Positions 24,781 through 33,169 of a stretch of 64,000 bases of DNA are shown here, piece after piece. Position 1 is the stretch's first letter, and the number at the start of each line of letters is the position of its first letter. Below the pieces are notes generated by a model. The model was not told the DNA's origin. It made no database searches and was given only the letters and a program-made list of their open reading frames with translations. Made by a program: the position numbers and the translations under genes. Origin of the DNA: Thermovorax subterraneus (GTDB lineage: Bacteria; Bacillota; Thermosediminibacteria; Thermosediminibacterales; Thermosediminibacteraceae); the NCBI GenBank assembly GCA_021608145.1, contig JAKIHM010000007.1:1-64000 (forward strand), given 5' to 3'.

Positions 24781-25809
24781 ATGGCTCTCAGCGAAAAGAC
24801 CAGGCTCATAAACGTGCTGGAAGGCAAACCGGTAGACCGGGTGCCAGTCATATGCCCCGGAGGTATGATGAATATGGCAGTCCTCGAGGTAATGATGGCG
24901 ACAGGGTACGCATGGCCGAAAGCCCATCTTTACCCCAAGGATATGGCGATGCTTTCCCTGGGGGTGAGGGATCTCGCGGAGATTGAAAATGTGGGAGTAC
25001 CCTTTTGTATGACTGTCGAAGCGGAAGCGATGGGTGCGCAAATTGATATCGGCACCGAAACAACAGAACCGCGGGTAGCAAGTTATCCGATTCAACAAAT
25101 TGAAGAATGGGAAAAGTTACCTTCACTGACTGAAAACCATTACAGAGTTTCGGTGGTTCTGGAGGCAATAAGCATACTGAAGGAGAGATGCCCGGAAACC
25201 CCAGTGATAGGAAACATAACCGGGCCCATAAGCCTTGCCACATCCTTGATTGAACCAATGGTGTTTTTCAGAGCCCTCAGGAGAAAACCAAAAGTCGCTC
25301 TTGATTTTCTCGATTTTGTCACCGAAAACTTGATAGTCTTTGCCAGAGCAATGCTCAAAGCTGGGGCGGATATAATAAACATCGCTGACCCCAGCGGTAC
25401 CGGTGAAATCCTGGGCCCCGAGACTTTTTCAGAAGCTGTGGTGCCTTACCTCAACAAAATTACCGAGGCTATCCATGCTTCCTCAGGATACGCTATGGTT
25501 CACATCTGTGGTCGCTTATCGCCGGTGCTTCCTGAGCTTAAAAAATTAAAAGCGCCAGTTTTGAGCATCGACGCAGTTACCGCACTTCGAAAGGTGAAGG
25601 AAAACCTTCCCGAAAAGGTGATCATGGGAAACGTAAGCACGTACCTTCTGGGAAAAGCGGATCCTCAGAAGGTAGCTAAAGCTGCAAAAATGTCAATCAA
25701 ACAGGGAGCTGGCATTTTAGCCCCTGCTTGCGGCATAAGTCCTCTAACGCCCTTGGAAAACATACGGGCAATGGCAAGGGTGGTGAAAGGAGATTACGGT
25801 GATTGCTAA
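24781..25809 (+). CDS. UroD-family methyltransferase (MtaA/CmuA-like), zinc-site intact
   Basis: The 342-residue protein has the uroporphyrinogen-decarboxylase fold used by corrinoid:CoM/THF-type methyltransferases. The zinc motif H-x-C...C is present as AMVHICGRL and LAPACGISP. A true UroD role is unlikely because there are no heme genes here and the gene follows a corrinoid protein. It probably moves the methyl group to or from the corrinoid protein. The end overlaps the next gene by 11 bases. Confidence 0.87.
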   Translation: MALSEKTRLINVLEGKPVDRVPVICPGGMMNMAVLEVMMATGYAWPKAHLYPKDMAMLSLGVRDLAEIENVGVPFCMTVEAEAMGAQIDIGTETTEPRVASYPIQQIEEWEKLPSLTENHYRVSVVLEAISILKERCPETPVIGNITGPISLATSLIEPMVFFRALRRKPKVALDFLDFVTENLIVFARAMLKAGADIINIADPSGTGEILGPETFSEAVVPYLNKITEAIHASSGYAMVHICGRLSPVLPELKKLKAPVLSIDAVTALRKVKENLPEKVIMGNVSTYLLGKADPQKVAKAAKMSIKQGAGILAPACGISPLTPLENIRAMARVVKGDYGDC

Positions 25810-26665
25810 AAAAGACAGGGTAAAGGCCGCTTTAGAAGGCCGGCTCCTTGACATGCCTCCCTGCGGTGAAATAGCTCTGATGGACCTATCTTTCGAGAAA
25901 AGGATGGAATTGCTCGGCGCTTTAAGAGCCGATTTGGTAGTGGTGCACCTTTACCCCGATTTCCCGGGAAATGAGAGATTCTACGCCGGTCTTGACGAGC
26001 TGAAATATTATATAGAGCATACGGATTATTTTGTAATTGCTGGCCTGCCGGGGCTTTTCTGGCAGAGCATCGAAGAAATATCTCTTGAAGTGGCGGTCCG
26101 GCTGATTAAAAAAGTCCCGGAAAAATACTGCCGGCTCCTGAAAAATATGAGAAAGAGGCGAGAAATGGTTTTGGAACGATTGAAAACCCTTGGTGTGGAC
26201 GGCGTCTTCATTTTAGATGATTTGGCGGGGAAAAATGGGCCATTTATTTCGCCCGGTGATTTCAGGAAATTCATATTGCCTGAACTTGAGGAGCTTGTCC
26301 GAATGGTAAAACAGATAGGCAAACCAATTTTTTTCCACTCAGACGGCAATATAAAACCGATACTGAAGGATTTGACTGAGCTGGGGTTTGACGTGATTCA
26401 CGGTTTTGATGGAATGGATATTGTAGGACTGGAAGAAATAAGGGAAATAATCGACGGCAAAGCGGCCTTTATGGGCAATTTTAGCCTGCACTTTAAAAAT
26501 GATGACATAAAATCTTTGCTGGCAAACTTGAAAAGTGTGGCAGAACTTTTTGAAAAAACCGGCTACATCTTTTCTAGTGACGGCGGTTTTACACCCGGTG
26601 CCATTGAAAATCTGGTTTTACTTTACCAATATTTTCACCAGTGCTGGGAGGGGAAAAATGCTTGA
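25799..26665 (+). CDS. UroD-fold methyltransferase-like protein without the zinc cysteines
   Basis: This 288-residue paralogue keeps the TIM-barrel pattern (DDLAGKNGPFISPGDFRK, IFFHSDGNIKPILKDL, FSSDGGFTPGAIEN), but the H-x-C...C zinc site is replaced by HSD and SSDGG. Relatives of this type act as methyltransferase I enzymes for methoxylated compounds in acetogens, or have unknown roles. GTG 25799 overlaps the preceding gene and has an AAAGGAG SD. Its position implies it works with the corrinoid protein, possibly at the methyl-donor end. Confidence 0.82.
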   Translation: MIAKKDRVKAALEGRLLDMPPCGEIALMDLSFEKRMELLGALRADLVVVHLYPDFPGNERFYAGLDELKYYIEHTDYFVIAGLPGLFWQSIEEISLEVAVRLIKKVPEKYCRLLKNMRKRREMVLERLKTLGVDGVFILDDLAGKNGPFISPGDFRKFILPELEELVRMVKQIGKPIFFHSDGNIKPILKDLTELGFDVIHGFDGMDIVGLEEIREIIDGKAAFMGNFSLHFKNDDIKSLLANLKSVAELFEKTGYIFSSDGGFTPGAIENLVLLYQYFHQCWEGKNA

Positions 26666-27447
26666 CGCACTTGTAACCGTAAGGCCTCATGGCATGAAAA
26701 TAAAGGCAAGGGCTGGAGAAAACCTTAATTGCGTAAACGACCTCCTCGAAAAAGCTTCTCAAAAGGCAAGTATTGATAAAAAACACATCTACGAAATAGC
26801 AGTGGCTGCAAATACTACTATGACTCATCTTTTCCTAAGTGTAAATCCCGAATCCATAGGTTATGCCCCCTATAGCCCGGTATTGGCCGGAGGAATCGAT
26901 GTAAAAGCCAAAAGTCTGGGGCTTGATATTTCACCCTTCGGCGGAGTTTACTGCGTGCCTGCAATTTCCGGCTATGTAGGCGGGGATATAGTCGCTGGTA
27001 TTATTGCTAGCGGGTTTTACAAAAAAGGCGAAGTTGCCTTATTTATAGATATAGGTACCAACGGAGAGATAGTTCTTTTCGACGGCTGCGAAATGGTGGC
27101 ATGTTCATGTGCTGCAGGACCTGCTCTAGAAGGGGTCAACATAAGCTGCGGCATGAGAGCAGCAAGCGGTGCCATCGATGAAGTGACGTGGCAGGAGCTT
27201 TTGGAGCTCACCTTCGCCCTCAAAGTCTTTCCCGAATCGGGATGATAGCTGCTGAATGGGAAGAGCGCCTGGTTTTTGTCGGAAACACCTCTAAAGCTGG
27301 AGCTTTAATGTGCCTTATTTCGAGAACGATGAGAGAGGAAGCCGAGAGATAGCCCGAAAGGTAAAGTGCCTCGAACTTTCCACATTGGAGGGGTTTGACC
27401 GCCTTTTTGCAGATAGCTTGAAGTTTCCGGAAGGAGATAGGTCATGA
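26658..27447 (+). pseudogene. RACo-type corrinoid activator, degraded
   Basis: RACo proteins (2Fe-2S plus ASKHA domain, DUF4445) reduce inactive Co(II) corrinoid using ATP, and usually exceed 500 residues. Here about 20 residues resembling the 2Fe-2S domain start are fused to the middle ASKHA region (ANTTMTHLFL, GYVGGDIVAGIIASG, FIDIGTNGEIVLFDG, SCAAGPALEGVNISCGMRAA). The frame closes at 27245. Homology resumes in a second frame (EWEERLVFVGNTSKAGALMC) and a third (REIARKVKCLELSTLEGF) to TGA 27445-27447. The ancestral ATGA overlap with the next gene is preserved. Two deletions and two frame changes make function impossible. Confidence 0.88.
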
Positions 27448-28451
27448 ACGGGAAACAAAGAGTTTTTAAAATGTTAAAGGGCGAGCGCATTCGGGCTTGC
27501 TCCGTTTTTGCTACCGAGTTCTGGGTTTTAAACCGGCGGGGCTACAGTTTAAAAAAGTTTTTGGAAGACCCCGATGGGATGTTGCCCTTGATTGCCCAAG
27601 AAGCCCAAAGTATCGATTCCGACATATTTTTCTTCTTGGCAGGGTTGACCTGCCTTCCTATGTTGGCGCTGGGAGCGAGGTATGAATTTCCCGAAAAGGG
27701 GGCGCCCTTTTCTGAAACACCTATTGTAAGAGACCGGCGTGACCTTGAAAACCTCGACCTTGGGAAAATAGCCGAGGATGAGAGGGTGAAAAAAATCTGG
27801 GAAGTGGCGAGGAAATTAAGCCGGATTTTAAAAGACAAAGTGGTAGCAGTGAATGTAAGGGCGCCCTTTACCCAGGCGGCTCAGATGGTGGGGCCAGAAA
27901 ATTTCATGAGGCTTTTGCACAAAGATGAAAAATACGTATTTGAACTCATTGAAAAATCAACTGAAATATTTATGGCATACGGGCTTCCATTTATCGAAAA
28001 CGGAGTGGAAATGATCTATATTTCGGATCCCACTGCTTCGGGAGACCTTATATCCCGCAAGCACTTTGAAAAATACGTTTTACCTACCCTCAAAAAGGTA
28101 GTGTCGATTATAAGAGAAAAAGGGGTTCCCGTGCTGCTTCACATCTGCGGGGATATCGGCGACCGCTTGGACCTTATCAGGGAAATCGGCCCGGACATAA
28201 TGTCGGTCGACCACAAGGTGGACTTGCAAAAGGCCGGTGAGGTCTTGGGCGAGGAGATTTGCCTTGCCGGCAATGTGGACCCGTCAGAGGTAATGGAATA
28301 CGGAAGCATGGAGGAAGTTGAAAGGAAGGCGCAAGAATGCATTGAGAAGGCCGGGAATCGAAAGTTTTTGCTCTTGCCAGGATGCGAGATTTCTCCTAAT
28401 ACACCGATAGAAAATATAAAGACATTCCTGACAGTCGGTCATGGTGCATAA
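27444..28451 (+). CDS. UroD-family methyltransferase (MtaA-like), second zinc-type copy
   Basis: This 335-residue protein has the UroD barrel with the zinc motif VLLHICGDIGD and LLPGCEISPNTP, and ISDPTASGDLISRKHFEKYV in the middle. It differs enough from the 24781 product to suggest another substrate or acceptor. ATG 27444 overlaps the stop of the ruined activator (ATGA), with GGAGATAGG as SD. Last methyltransferase gene of the block. Confidence 0.88.
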   Translation: MNGKQRVFKMLKGERIRACSVFATEFWVLNRRGYSLKKFLEDPDGMLPLIAQEAQSIDSDIFFFLAGLTCLPMLALGARYEFPEKGAPFSETPIVRDRRDLENLDLGKIAEDERVKKIWEVARKLSRILKDKVVAVNVRAPFTQAAQMVGPENFMRLLHKDEKYVFELIEKSTEIFMAYGLPFIENGVEMIYISDPTASGDLISRKHFEKYVLPTLKKVVSIIREKGVPVLLHICGDIGDRLDLIREIGPDIMSVDHKVDLQKAGEVLGEEICLAGNVDPSEVMEYGSMEEVERKAQECIEKAGNRKFLLLPGCEISPNTPIENIKTFLTVGHGA

Positions 28452-28480
28452 AAAATTCCATTATATGGGAGGTAATGGAA

Positions 28481-29410
28481 ATGGTAGGACCGGTAGTCGA
28501 CGATATAAAACAGCTCATAGGCAATACTCCTCTCTTAAGGATAACCCGTTTTCCAATTCCAGAAGGGATCAACATATACGCCAAGCTGGAGTACTTTAAC
28601 CCGGGGGGAAGTGTGAAGGATCGGATAGGCATTTTTATGTTGGACGAAGCTGAAAAGGCGGGGGTTTTAAAGCCGGGTGGAACCATAATAGAGCCTACCG
28701 CGGGAAACACCGGTATTGGTCTTGCAATAGCCGCGCTGGGCAGGGGTTACAGGATTATATTTGTAGTGCCGGAAAAATTCTCCGTAGAAAAGCAGGAGCT
28801 TATGAAAGCCCTAGGTGCGGAAATTGTTCACACACCTACTGAGGCGGGCATGGAAGGCGCTATTGAGAAAGCCCTGGAACTAAGCCGACAAATAGACGGA
28901 GCCTTTATACCAAACCAATTCGAAAATATGGCAAACCCCATGGCTCACTACAAAACAACGGGTCCTGAGATTTACGAGCAGCTTGGGGGGAAGATAGACT
29001 ATTTTGTGGCCGGGGTAGGGAGCGGCGGCACCTTTTCCGGTGTGGCCCGGTACCTCAAAGAGAAAAAACCGGCGATAAAAGCCGTAGCTGTAGAGCCCGA
29101 AGGTTCGATTTTGGGTGGAGGTCCGAAAGGACCGCATAAGACCGAGGGAATCGGTGTTGAATTTATACCGAAAACGCTGGATGTGAGCTTAATCGATGAA
29201 GTGGTCACTGTAATGGACGAAGATGCCTTTGAAATGGTGAAGGAACTCGCCCGCAGGGAGGGAGTGCTGGTGGGCAGTTCCTCGGGGGCGGCCTTTTTTG
29301 CGGCATATCAGATCGCGAAAAAAATAAAAGGTCCGGCCAATATCGTTACTATATTTCCCGATGGCAGCGAGAGGTACCTGAGCAAGAAGATTTACCAGGG
29401 GGGAATTTAA
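28481..29410 (+). CDS. cysK: Cysteine synthase / PLP-dependent beta-synthase
   Basis: This fold-type II PLP enzyme forms cysteine from O-acetylserine and sulfide (or cystathionine from serine and homocysteine). The PLP Lys lies in [11 protein letters not shown], the substrate loop is EPTAGNTGIG, and the phosphate-binding loop is GVGSGGTFSGV. Length about 309 is typical. ATG 28481 fits GGGAGG better than ATG 28475. The next gene, a cystathionine gamma-synthase/lyase, begins 2 bases after the stop; the pair fits reverse transsulfuration (homocysteine to cysteine). A second cysK-type gene is at 39027. Confidence 0.92.
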   Translation: MVGPVVDDIKQLIGNTPLLRITRFPIPEGINIYAKLEYFNPGGSVKDRIGIFMLDEAEKAGVLKPGGTIIEPTAGNTGIGLAIAALGRGYRIIFVVPEKFSVEKQELMKALGAEIVHTPTEAGMEGAIEKALELSRQIDGAFIPNQFENMANPMAHYKTTGPEIYEQLGGKIDYFVAGVGSGGTFSGVARYLKEKKPAIKAVAVEPEGSILGGGPKGPHKTEGIGVEFIPKTLDVSLIDEVVTVMDEDAFEMVKELARREGVLVGSSSGAAFFAAYQIAKKIKGPANIVTIFPDGSERYLSKKIYQGGI

Positions 29411-29412
29411 CC

Positions 29413-30561
29413 GTGAAGCCCGATACAAAAGTTCTCCATACGGGTTTCGAAATGGATGTAAGGACCGGGGCTGTAAGCTATCCGATTTATCAGACCTCAA
29501 CTTACAGGCAGGAAGCTCCAGGGGTACACCTGGGGTACGAATATTCGCGTACCGGGAATCCGACTCGAGAGGCTCTGGAAAACATAGTAGCGAGTTTGGA
29601 GGAAGGTATAAGGGGATTTGCATTTTCTTCAGGAATGGCCGCCATATCGGCGGTACTATCGCTTTTTTCTGCAGGAGATCACCTGGTGGTCTCGGAGGAC
29701 GTCTATGGAGGGACCTACCGGGTGTTGAGCAAAGTCTTTTCCAGGGCGGGCATTGAGGTTTCATACGTGGATACCTCGGAGGTAGCAAATATAGAAAAAG
29801 CAATCAAGAAAAATACACGGGCTGTATTTATTGAAACGCCTACCAATCCCCTGCTCAGGATAACCGACATAAAAGCCGTGGCCCAATTGTGCAAAGACAG
29901 GGAGCTTTTGTTCGTCGTAGACAACACTTTCATGACGCCTTATTGGCAAAAACCACTCGCGATGGGGGCCGATATTGTGATCCACAGCGCCACAAAATAT
30001 CTTGGCGGGCACAGCGACGTAGTGGCAGGTCTTGTGGCAGTGAAAGACCCTGACCTGGGTGAAAAGCTTCACTTCATCCAAAATTCCACCGGCGGTGTTC
30101 TAGGCCCCTTTGATTCGTGGCTTTTGATGAGAGGGATAAAGACGCTGGGAATCCGGATGGAGCGTCATGAAAAGAATGCAAACGAACTTGCCCGCTGGCT
30201 TGGTACCCTCCCGCAAGTAAAAAAAGTGTATTACCCGGGCCTTCCTGAGCACCCGGGCCATGAAATTCACAAAAATCAGGCCGGCGGGTTCGGCGGCATG
30301 ATTTCCTTCGAGCTGGAATCGGGAGAAGTGGCCGAACGGATGGTGCGAAAATTAAAACTCATAACCCTGGCAGAAAGTCTTGGAGCTGTCGAGAGCCTTA
30401 TAAGCATACCGTCTCTTATGACCCATGCCTCGATACCCGAAGAGGAGCGCGTGAAGCGGGGTATAAAAAACAGCCTGGTGCGGCTTTCTGTCGGCATAGA
30501 AAACGTGGACGATTTGAAAGAAGATATCCTGACGGCGATCCAACAAGCGGGAAATTTGTGA
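29413..30561 (+). CDS. Cystathionine gamma-synthase / gamma-lyase
   Basis: This Cys/Met-metabolism PLP enzyme of 382 residues has the PLP Lys in VIHSATKYLGGHSDVVAG. Other family motifs are YEYSRTGNPTREALE, FSSGMAAISAVLSLF and AESLGAVESLISIPSLMTHA. Sequence alone does not separate synthase from lyase. Pairing with the adjacent beta-synthase favours reverse transsulfuration, and homocysteine supply would link it to methyl metabolism. GTG 29413 follows the upstream stop by 2 bases. Confidence 0.92.
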   Translation: MKPDTKVLHTGFEMDVRTGAVSYPIYQTSTYRQEAPGVHLGYEYSRTGNPTREALENIVASLEEGIRGFAFSSGMAAISAVLSLFSAGDHLVVSEDVYGGTYRVLSKVFSRAGIEVSYVDTSEVANIEKAIKKNTRAVFIETPTNPLLRITDIKAVAQLCKDRELLFVVDNTFMTPYWQKPLAMGADIVIHSATKYLGGHSDVVAGLVAVKDPDLGEKLHFIQNSTGGVLGPFDSWLLMRGIKTLGIRMERHEKNANELARWLGTLPQVKKVYYPGLPEHPGHEIHKNQAGGFGGMISFELESGEVAERMVRKLKLITLAESLGAVESLISIPSLMTHASIPEEERVKRGIKNSLVRLSVGIENVDDLKEDILTAIQQAGNL

Positions 30562-30589
30562 GGATTTTATGAGAATGCTCTATGCATAA

Positions 30590-30618
30590 TTGACACTGAG
30601 AGGTAAATGTTATAAAAT
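30590..30618 (+). promoter_or_regulatory. Promoter of the small metal-membrane gene cluster
   Basis: TTGACA (30590-30595) and TAAAAT (30613-30618) are separated by 17 bases. A CsoR-like operator lies just downstream at 30636-30655. Confidence 0.75.
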
Positions 30619-30635
30619 AAATGTAGCAGATAACC

Positions 30636-30655
30636 ATTACCCCGTATAGGTATAC
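30636..30655 (+). promoter_or_regulatory. CsoR-like copper operator
   Basis: ATTACCCCGTATAGGTATAC contains TACCCC...GGTATA, matching 12 of 17 positions with the operator before copA (TACCCCCATAGGGTATA). Both lie between the -10 and the first start codon, where a bound repressor would block transcription. No csoR gene is in the window. Confidence 0.6.
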
Positions 30656-30669
30656 AGAGGAGGGAACTT

Positions 30670-30927
30670 ATGAACAAAAACAATAGGGGGCTCCTTCACG
30701 GTTTTTTAATGGCACTCGGCTGCGTTTTTATGATCGTGGCGGTTGCACTTTTGGCGAGGAGGTTCGGAACAGCCGGAAATATTCTAAGTTACGCGCTTGT
30801 ATTGCTGTGCCCGCTGATGCACGTATTCATGATGCTGGGCATGCACGGCGGCCATGGCAAACACGCGGGCCACGAGGACGAAAGACCAAATAGAGATAAA
30901 GTAGAAGGGCTGAAGGAAAATGCATAA
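30670..30927 (+). CDS. Small His-rich membrane protein (DUF2933-like)
   Basis: The 85-residue protein has two hydrophobic helices (FLMALGCVFMIVAVALLARR, LSYALVLLCPLMHVFMMLGM) followed by a His/Gly tail (HGGHGKHAGHED) that probably binds metal. This pattern fits DUF2933-type proteins near copper exporters. An AGAGGAGGG SD precedes ATG 30670. A CsoR-like operator upstream supports copper-responsive expression. Confidence 0.8.
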   Translation: MNKNNRGLLHGFLMALGCVFMIVAVALLARRFGTAGNILSYALVLLCPLMHVFMMLGMHGGHGKHAGHEDERPNRDKVEGLKENA

Positions 30928-30985
30928 ATACGGCACGTGGTTAGTTGCCTTCGCTGTGATTCTTGCGGCATTGACTTTTTTGTAA
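30920..30985 (+). CDS. Possible 21-residue membrane peptide
   Basis: ATG 30920 overlaps the end of the DUF2933-like gene and opens a short frame (MHKYGTWLVAFAVILAALTFL) that is one hydrophobic helix. The upstream GAAGG could be an SD. Length and composition alone do not prove translation. Confidence 0.3.
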   Translation: MHKYGTWLVAFAVILAALTFL

Positions 30986-31038
30986 AAAATGATTTTGCCG
31001 TATAAATTGCCCTTCGGCATGTGAAAAGAGGGGTATAA

Positions 31039-31769
31039 ATGAAAGTACTTTTCAGAATAGGCCCTCTTAACATCTATAAATTAAATTAGGATTTTTTACA
31101 GCTATAGGGCTTCTTGCGGGGTTATATATAGCTATGAAAGAGGCCAGCAGAAAGGGAATAAAAGAAGACGAAATACTAACATTTGCTCAGGTTATAGTCA
31201 TTGCAGGATTTTTGGGCGCTAGGCTCCTTTTCGTGCTGCTAAATTTGCCTTATTATATAAAAAATCCGAGCATGATTTGGCGTGTATCCGAAGGAGGGCT
31301 TTCTTTTCACGGAGCAGTGCTCGGTGGATTGCTGGCTGGGATAATATACGCCCGGTACAAAAAGGTGTCCTTCTTTAAGCTGTCGGACGTAGTTTCTCCT
31401 GGCCTTGCTCTCGGATATTCCATAGGACGTATAGGATGCGATATCTATGGAAAAGCTACAAAAGTGCCATGGGCCGTGACGGTGGATGGGATACCCAGGC
31501 ATCCGGTTCAGTTTTATTCCGCTTTATCCGGCTTAATCATCTTTTGTATTCTCTGGATGCGCCGGAAAACAATTCAATACGATGGGGAATTGTTTTTGAA
31601 TTTCGTGCTGCTGTATTCCGTTTACCGGTTCTTTGTAGAATTCTTTAGAGAGAGCATGATGATTGGTCCCTTGTCTATTGCACAATGGGTCAGCCTTTTT
31701 CTTATATTCGGCAGCTTTTGGTACAGCCATGTTATTAACGTAAAGAAGTTGACAAAGAATGTTTCTTAA
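31039..31769 (+). pseudogene. lgt: Lgt-like prolipoprotein diacylglyceryl transferase, frameshifted near the start
   Basis: An SD (AGAGGGG) and ATG 31039 begin a typical Lgt N-terminus (MKVLFRIGPLNIY), but TAG 31087 closes that frame. The rest continues in another frame from about 31080 (GFFTAIGLLAGLYIAMKEAS), with Lgt signatures AGFLGARLLFVLL, GLSFHGAVLGGLLAG, GRIGCDIYG and a C-terminal YSVYRFFVEFFRES. A one-base loss near 31078-31086 explains it. If translation restarts at ATG 31134 the product (211 residues) lacks the first helix. Lgt moves diacylglycerol to lipoprotein Cys; this is probably a paralogue of the main copy. Sequencing error cannot be excluded. Confidence 0.7.
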
Positions 31770-31789
31770 AAGGCAAAGGAGGAATTGAT

Positions 31790-32056
31790 GTGGTTTCTAA
31801 TATATTACTGCTATTGATCGGAGCAGTTCTGCTTTTTTTAATGATGAGAGGAGGCGGGTGCTGTGGAGGCCATGGCGGACATGGAGGTCATTCTGCCGGT
31901 GGTCATGACCATCACAGGTCAGACGGCAGTGACGAATATGCCGTGGACCCTGTCTGCGGCATGAGAGTGTCAAAGAGGAACGCCATCACCAAGCAGATAA
32001 ACGGAAAAACTTATTATTTTTGCAGTGAGGAGTGTGCAAATTCTTTTAGAGGATAA
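31790..32056 (+). CDS. Membrane-anchored His-rich YHS-domain metal-binding protein
   Basis: The 88-residue protein has an N-terminal membrane helix (NILLLLIGAVLLFLMMRGGG), a Cys/His/Gly-rich linker (CCGGHGGHGGHSAGGHDHH) and a YHS domain (DPVCGMRV...YYFCSEECANSFRG) whose Cys residues bind metal ions. Such proteins accompany copper transport genes. GTG 31790 follows an AAAGGAGG SD. The stop is directly followed by a remnant of another gene. Confidence 0.85.
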   Translation: MVSNILLLLIGAVLLFLMMRGGGCCGGHGGHGGHSAGGHDHHRSDGSDEYAVDPVCGMRVSKRNAITKQINGKTYYFCSEECANSFRG

Positions 32057-32155
32057 ATGAAGCTAAATTGTCCCGGATGGTCTACGGGCCCACACCTGGA
32101 TTTTGTGGTGATAAAAGATGGAAATCACGTAAATCCCTGGAATTGTCTTAGATAA
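32057..32155 (+). pseudogene. C-terminal remnant of an M23 peptidase
   Basis: The 32-residue frame immediately after the YHS stop matches the end of M23 (lysostaphin-type) endopeptidases: GWSTGPHLDFVVIKDGNHVN corresponds to the usual STGPHLHFEVRKNGxxVNP signature. The second catalytic His of PHLHF is Asp here. All upstream parts of the peptidase are missing. Confidence 0.55.
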
Positions 32156-32271
32156 GACCACAACATATTTATCATGTATATTAGGGAATAATAATCCTGA
32201 GTCAAGACGTTACTTCATTTATATCTTAAAACTTTTTGCCCCATTTCCAAATGAAAGTGAGGTGGCAATAA

Positions 32272-32529
32272 ATGATGCACTGGTTCTACCCCGGGTGGGG
32301 TTACGATGGAGGCATGATAATGTATCTGGGGATGTTCCTGTGGGTCTTGTTCTGGGCGGCTGTGATATATTTTATATTCAGATTGATAAAGTTAATTCCA
32401 ATAAATGCAGCCTCGGAAAGGCGAAATTTCACCGAAACGCCGCTGGACATCCTTAAAAAGCGCTATGCCGCGGGAGAAATAACAAAAGAGGAGTTTGAGA
32501 AGATAAAGGAGGATCTGAACAGGAACTGA
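32272..32529 (+). CDS. SHOCT-domain small membrane protein
   Basis: This 85-residue protein has a Trp/Gly-rich start, one membrane helix (MIMYLGMFLWVLFWAAVIYF) and a C-terminal SHOCT motif (DILKKRYAAGEITKEEFEKIKEDL). SHOCT segments are short oligomerisation or interaction modules, often beside copper-responsive genes in Firmicutes. AGTGAGGTGG is the SD of ATG 32272. A strong terminator follows. Confidence 0.85.
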   Translation: MMHWFYPGWGYDGGMIMYLGMFLWVLFWAAVIYFIFRLIKLIPINAASERRNFTETPLDILKKRYAAGEITKEEFEKIKEDLNRN

Positions 32530-32546
32530 TTTTATGGAGAATGATT

Positions 32547-32576
32547 AAAGAGGCGCCTTAACAAAGGCGCCTCTTT
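32547..32576 (+). terminator. Terminator after the SHOCT gene
   Basis: AAAGAGGCGCCTT (32547-32559) pairs with AAGGCGCCTCTTT (32564-32576). A/T runs on both sides make it usable from either strand, so it may also end the reverse-strand gene at 32581. Confidence 0.85.
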
Positions 32577-32580
32577 GTTA

Positions 32581-32745
32581 TCACATATTCGCTAAATTTT
32601 TGCATTCCTGAGCACACTGGCGGCAGATATCAGCACACTGCTGACAATGTGCATCTTTAAACATTTCGCATTCTCTGGCGCAGGCTTCGCAGATGTTTGC
32701 ACATAGAGAGCAGATTAGTTTTGCGAAAGCACTATCCCTTGCCAT
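32581..32745 (-). pseudogene. C-terminal half of a four-helix-bundle copper-storage-type protein (DUF326)
   Basis: The 54-residue frame is Cys-rich in the DUF326 spacing: FAKLICSLCANICEACAREC, then AHCQQCADICRQCAQECKNL. Cys lining a four-helix bundle binds Cu(I). Related proteins are about 110 residues; here the N-terminal two helices are gone. Codons just upstream of ATG 32745 still encode family-like ASQF before a TAG, so the reading frame was longer. It is probably a remnant, although a half-size product could in theory dimerise. Confidence 0.65.
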
Positions 32746-32836
32746 GAACTGGGAAGCCTATTTTTTAAATCATTAGATATTATTTGAAAACATCTTTAGA
32801 GTTATACTACTCTTGTTGCTTTTTTTTGGCGACAAA

Positions 32837-32868
32837 AAAATAAGCACCTTAGAATCGGTGCTTATTTT
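32837..32868. terminator. Bidirectional terminator
   Basis: AAAATAAGCACC (32837-32848) pairs perfectly with GGTGCTTATTTT (32857-32868), loop TTAGAATC. It lies downstream of the reverse-strand YHS gene and upstream of the DUF326 remnant. Confidence 0.75.
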
Positions 32869-32967
32869 ATTTAGGAACAAAGTTTATCAATAGCAATTAT
32901 TTTGCCGTTCTGTGAATAATCCTGTGCTTTTTCGCATTCCGACTGTTCCTATCGATTTTCACTAAAA

Positions 32968-33147
32968 CTAACAACAGCAGTGATGATGACCTTTATCCTC
33001 TTTATTTTTCAGATATTTTTCAGGATTTTTGTCGAAAGCTATTTGGCAGTGTTTGGAGCAGAAATAGTAGGTTTGGCCATTGTAAGTAGATGTGGCGAAA
33101 GCGTCATTTTCATTTACCTTCATGCCGCATACCGGATCGATAGCCAT
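32968..33147 (-). CDS. YHS-domain protein with HHHCCC tail
   Basis: This short reverse-strand gene encodes 59 residues: MAIDPVCGMKV starts a YHS domain, TYYFCSKHCQIAFDKNPEKY completes it, and the protein ends in GHHHCCC, a likely metal-binding tail. It is cytoplasmic, without a membrane segment. A strong AGGAGGTGA SD precedes ATG 33147. It probably handles copper or a similar soft metal. The stop is CTA at 32968-32970 on the forward strand. Confidence 0.85.
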   Translation of the reverse strand: MAIDPVCGMKVNENDAFATSTYNGQTYYFCSKHCQIAFDKNPEKYLKNKEDKGHHHCCC

Positions 33148-33169
33148 ATTTTCACCTCCTGCACTTGTA

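Noticed and set aside
31078-31100. Programmed frameshift in the lgt-like gene
   Set aside because: The stop lies before the T run and no slippery heptamer or stimulator is visible; a simple one-base loss explains it.
32880-32967. Possible gene tail on the reverse strand ending LCS near 32880
   Set aside because: About 24 codons look coding-like but have no start and no recognised family, so it is not listed as a feature.
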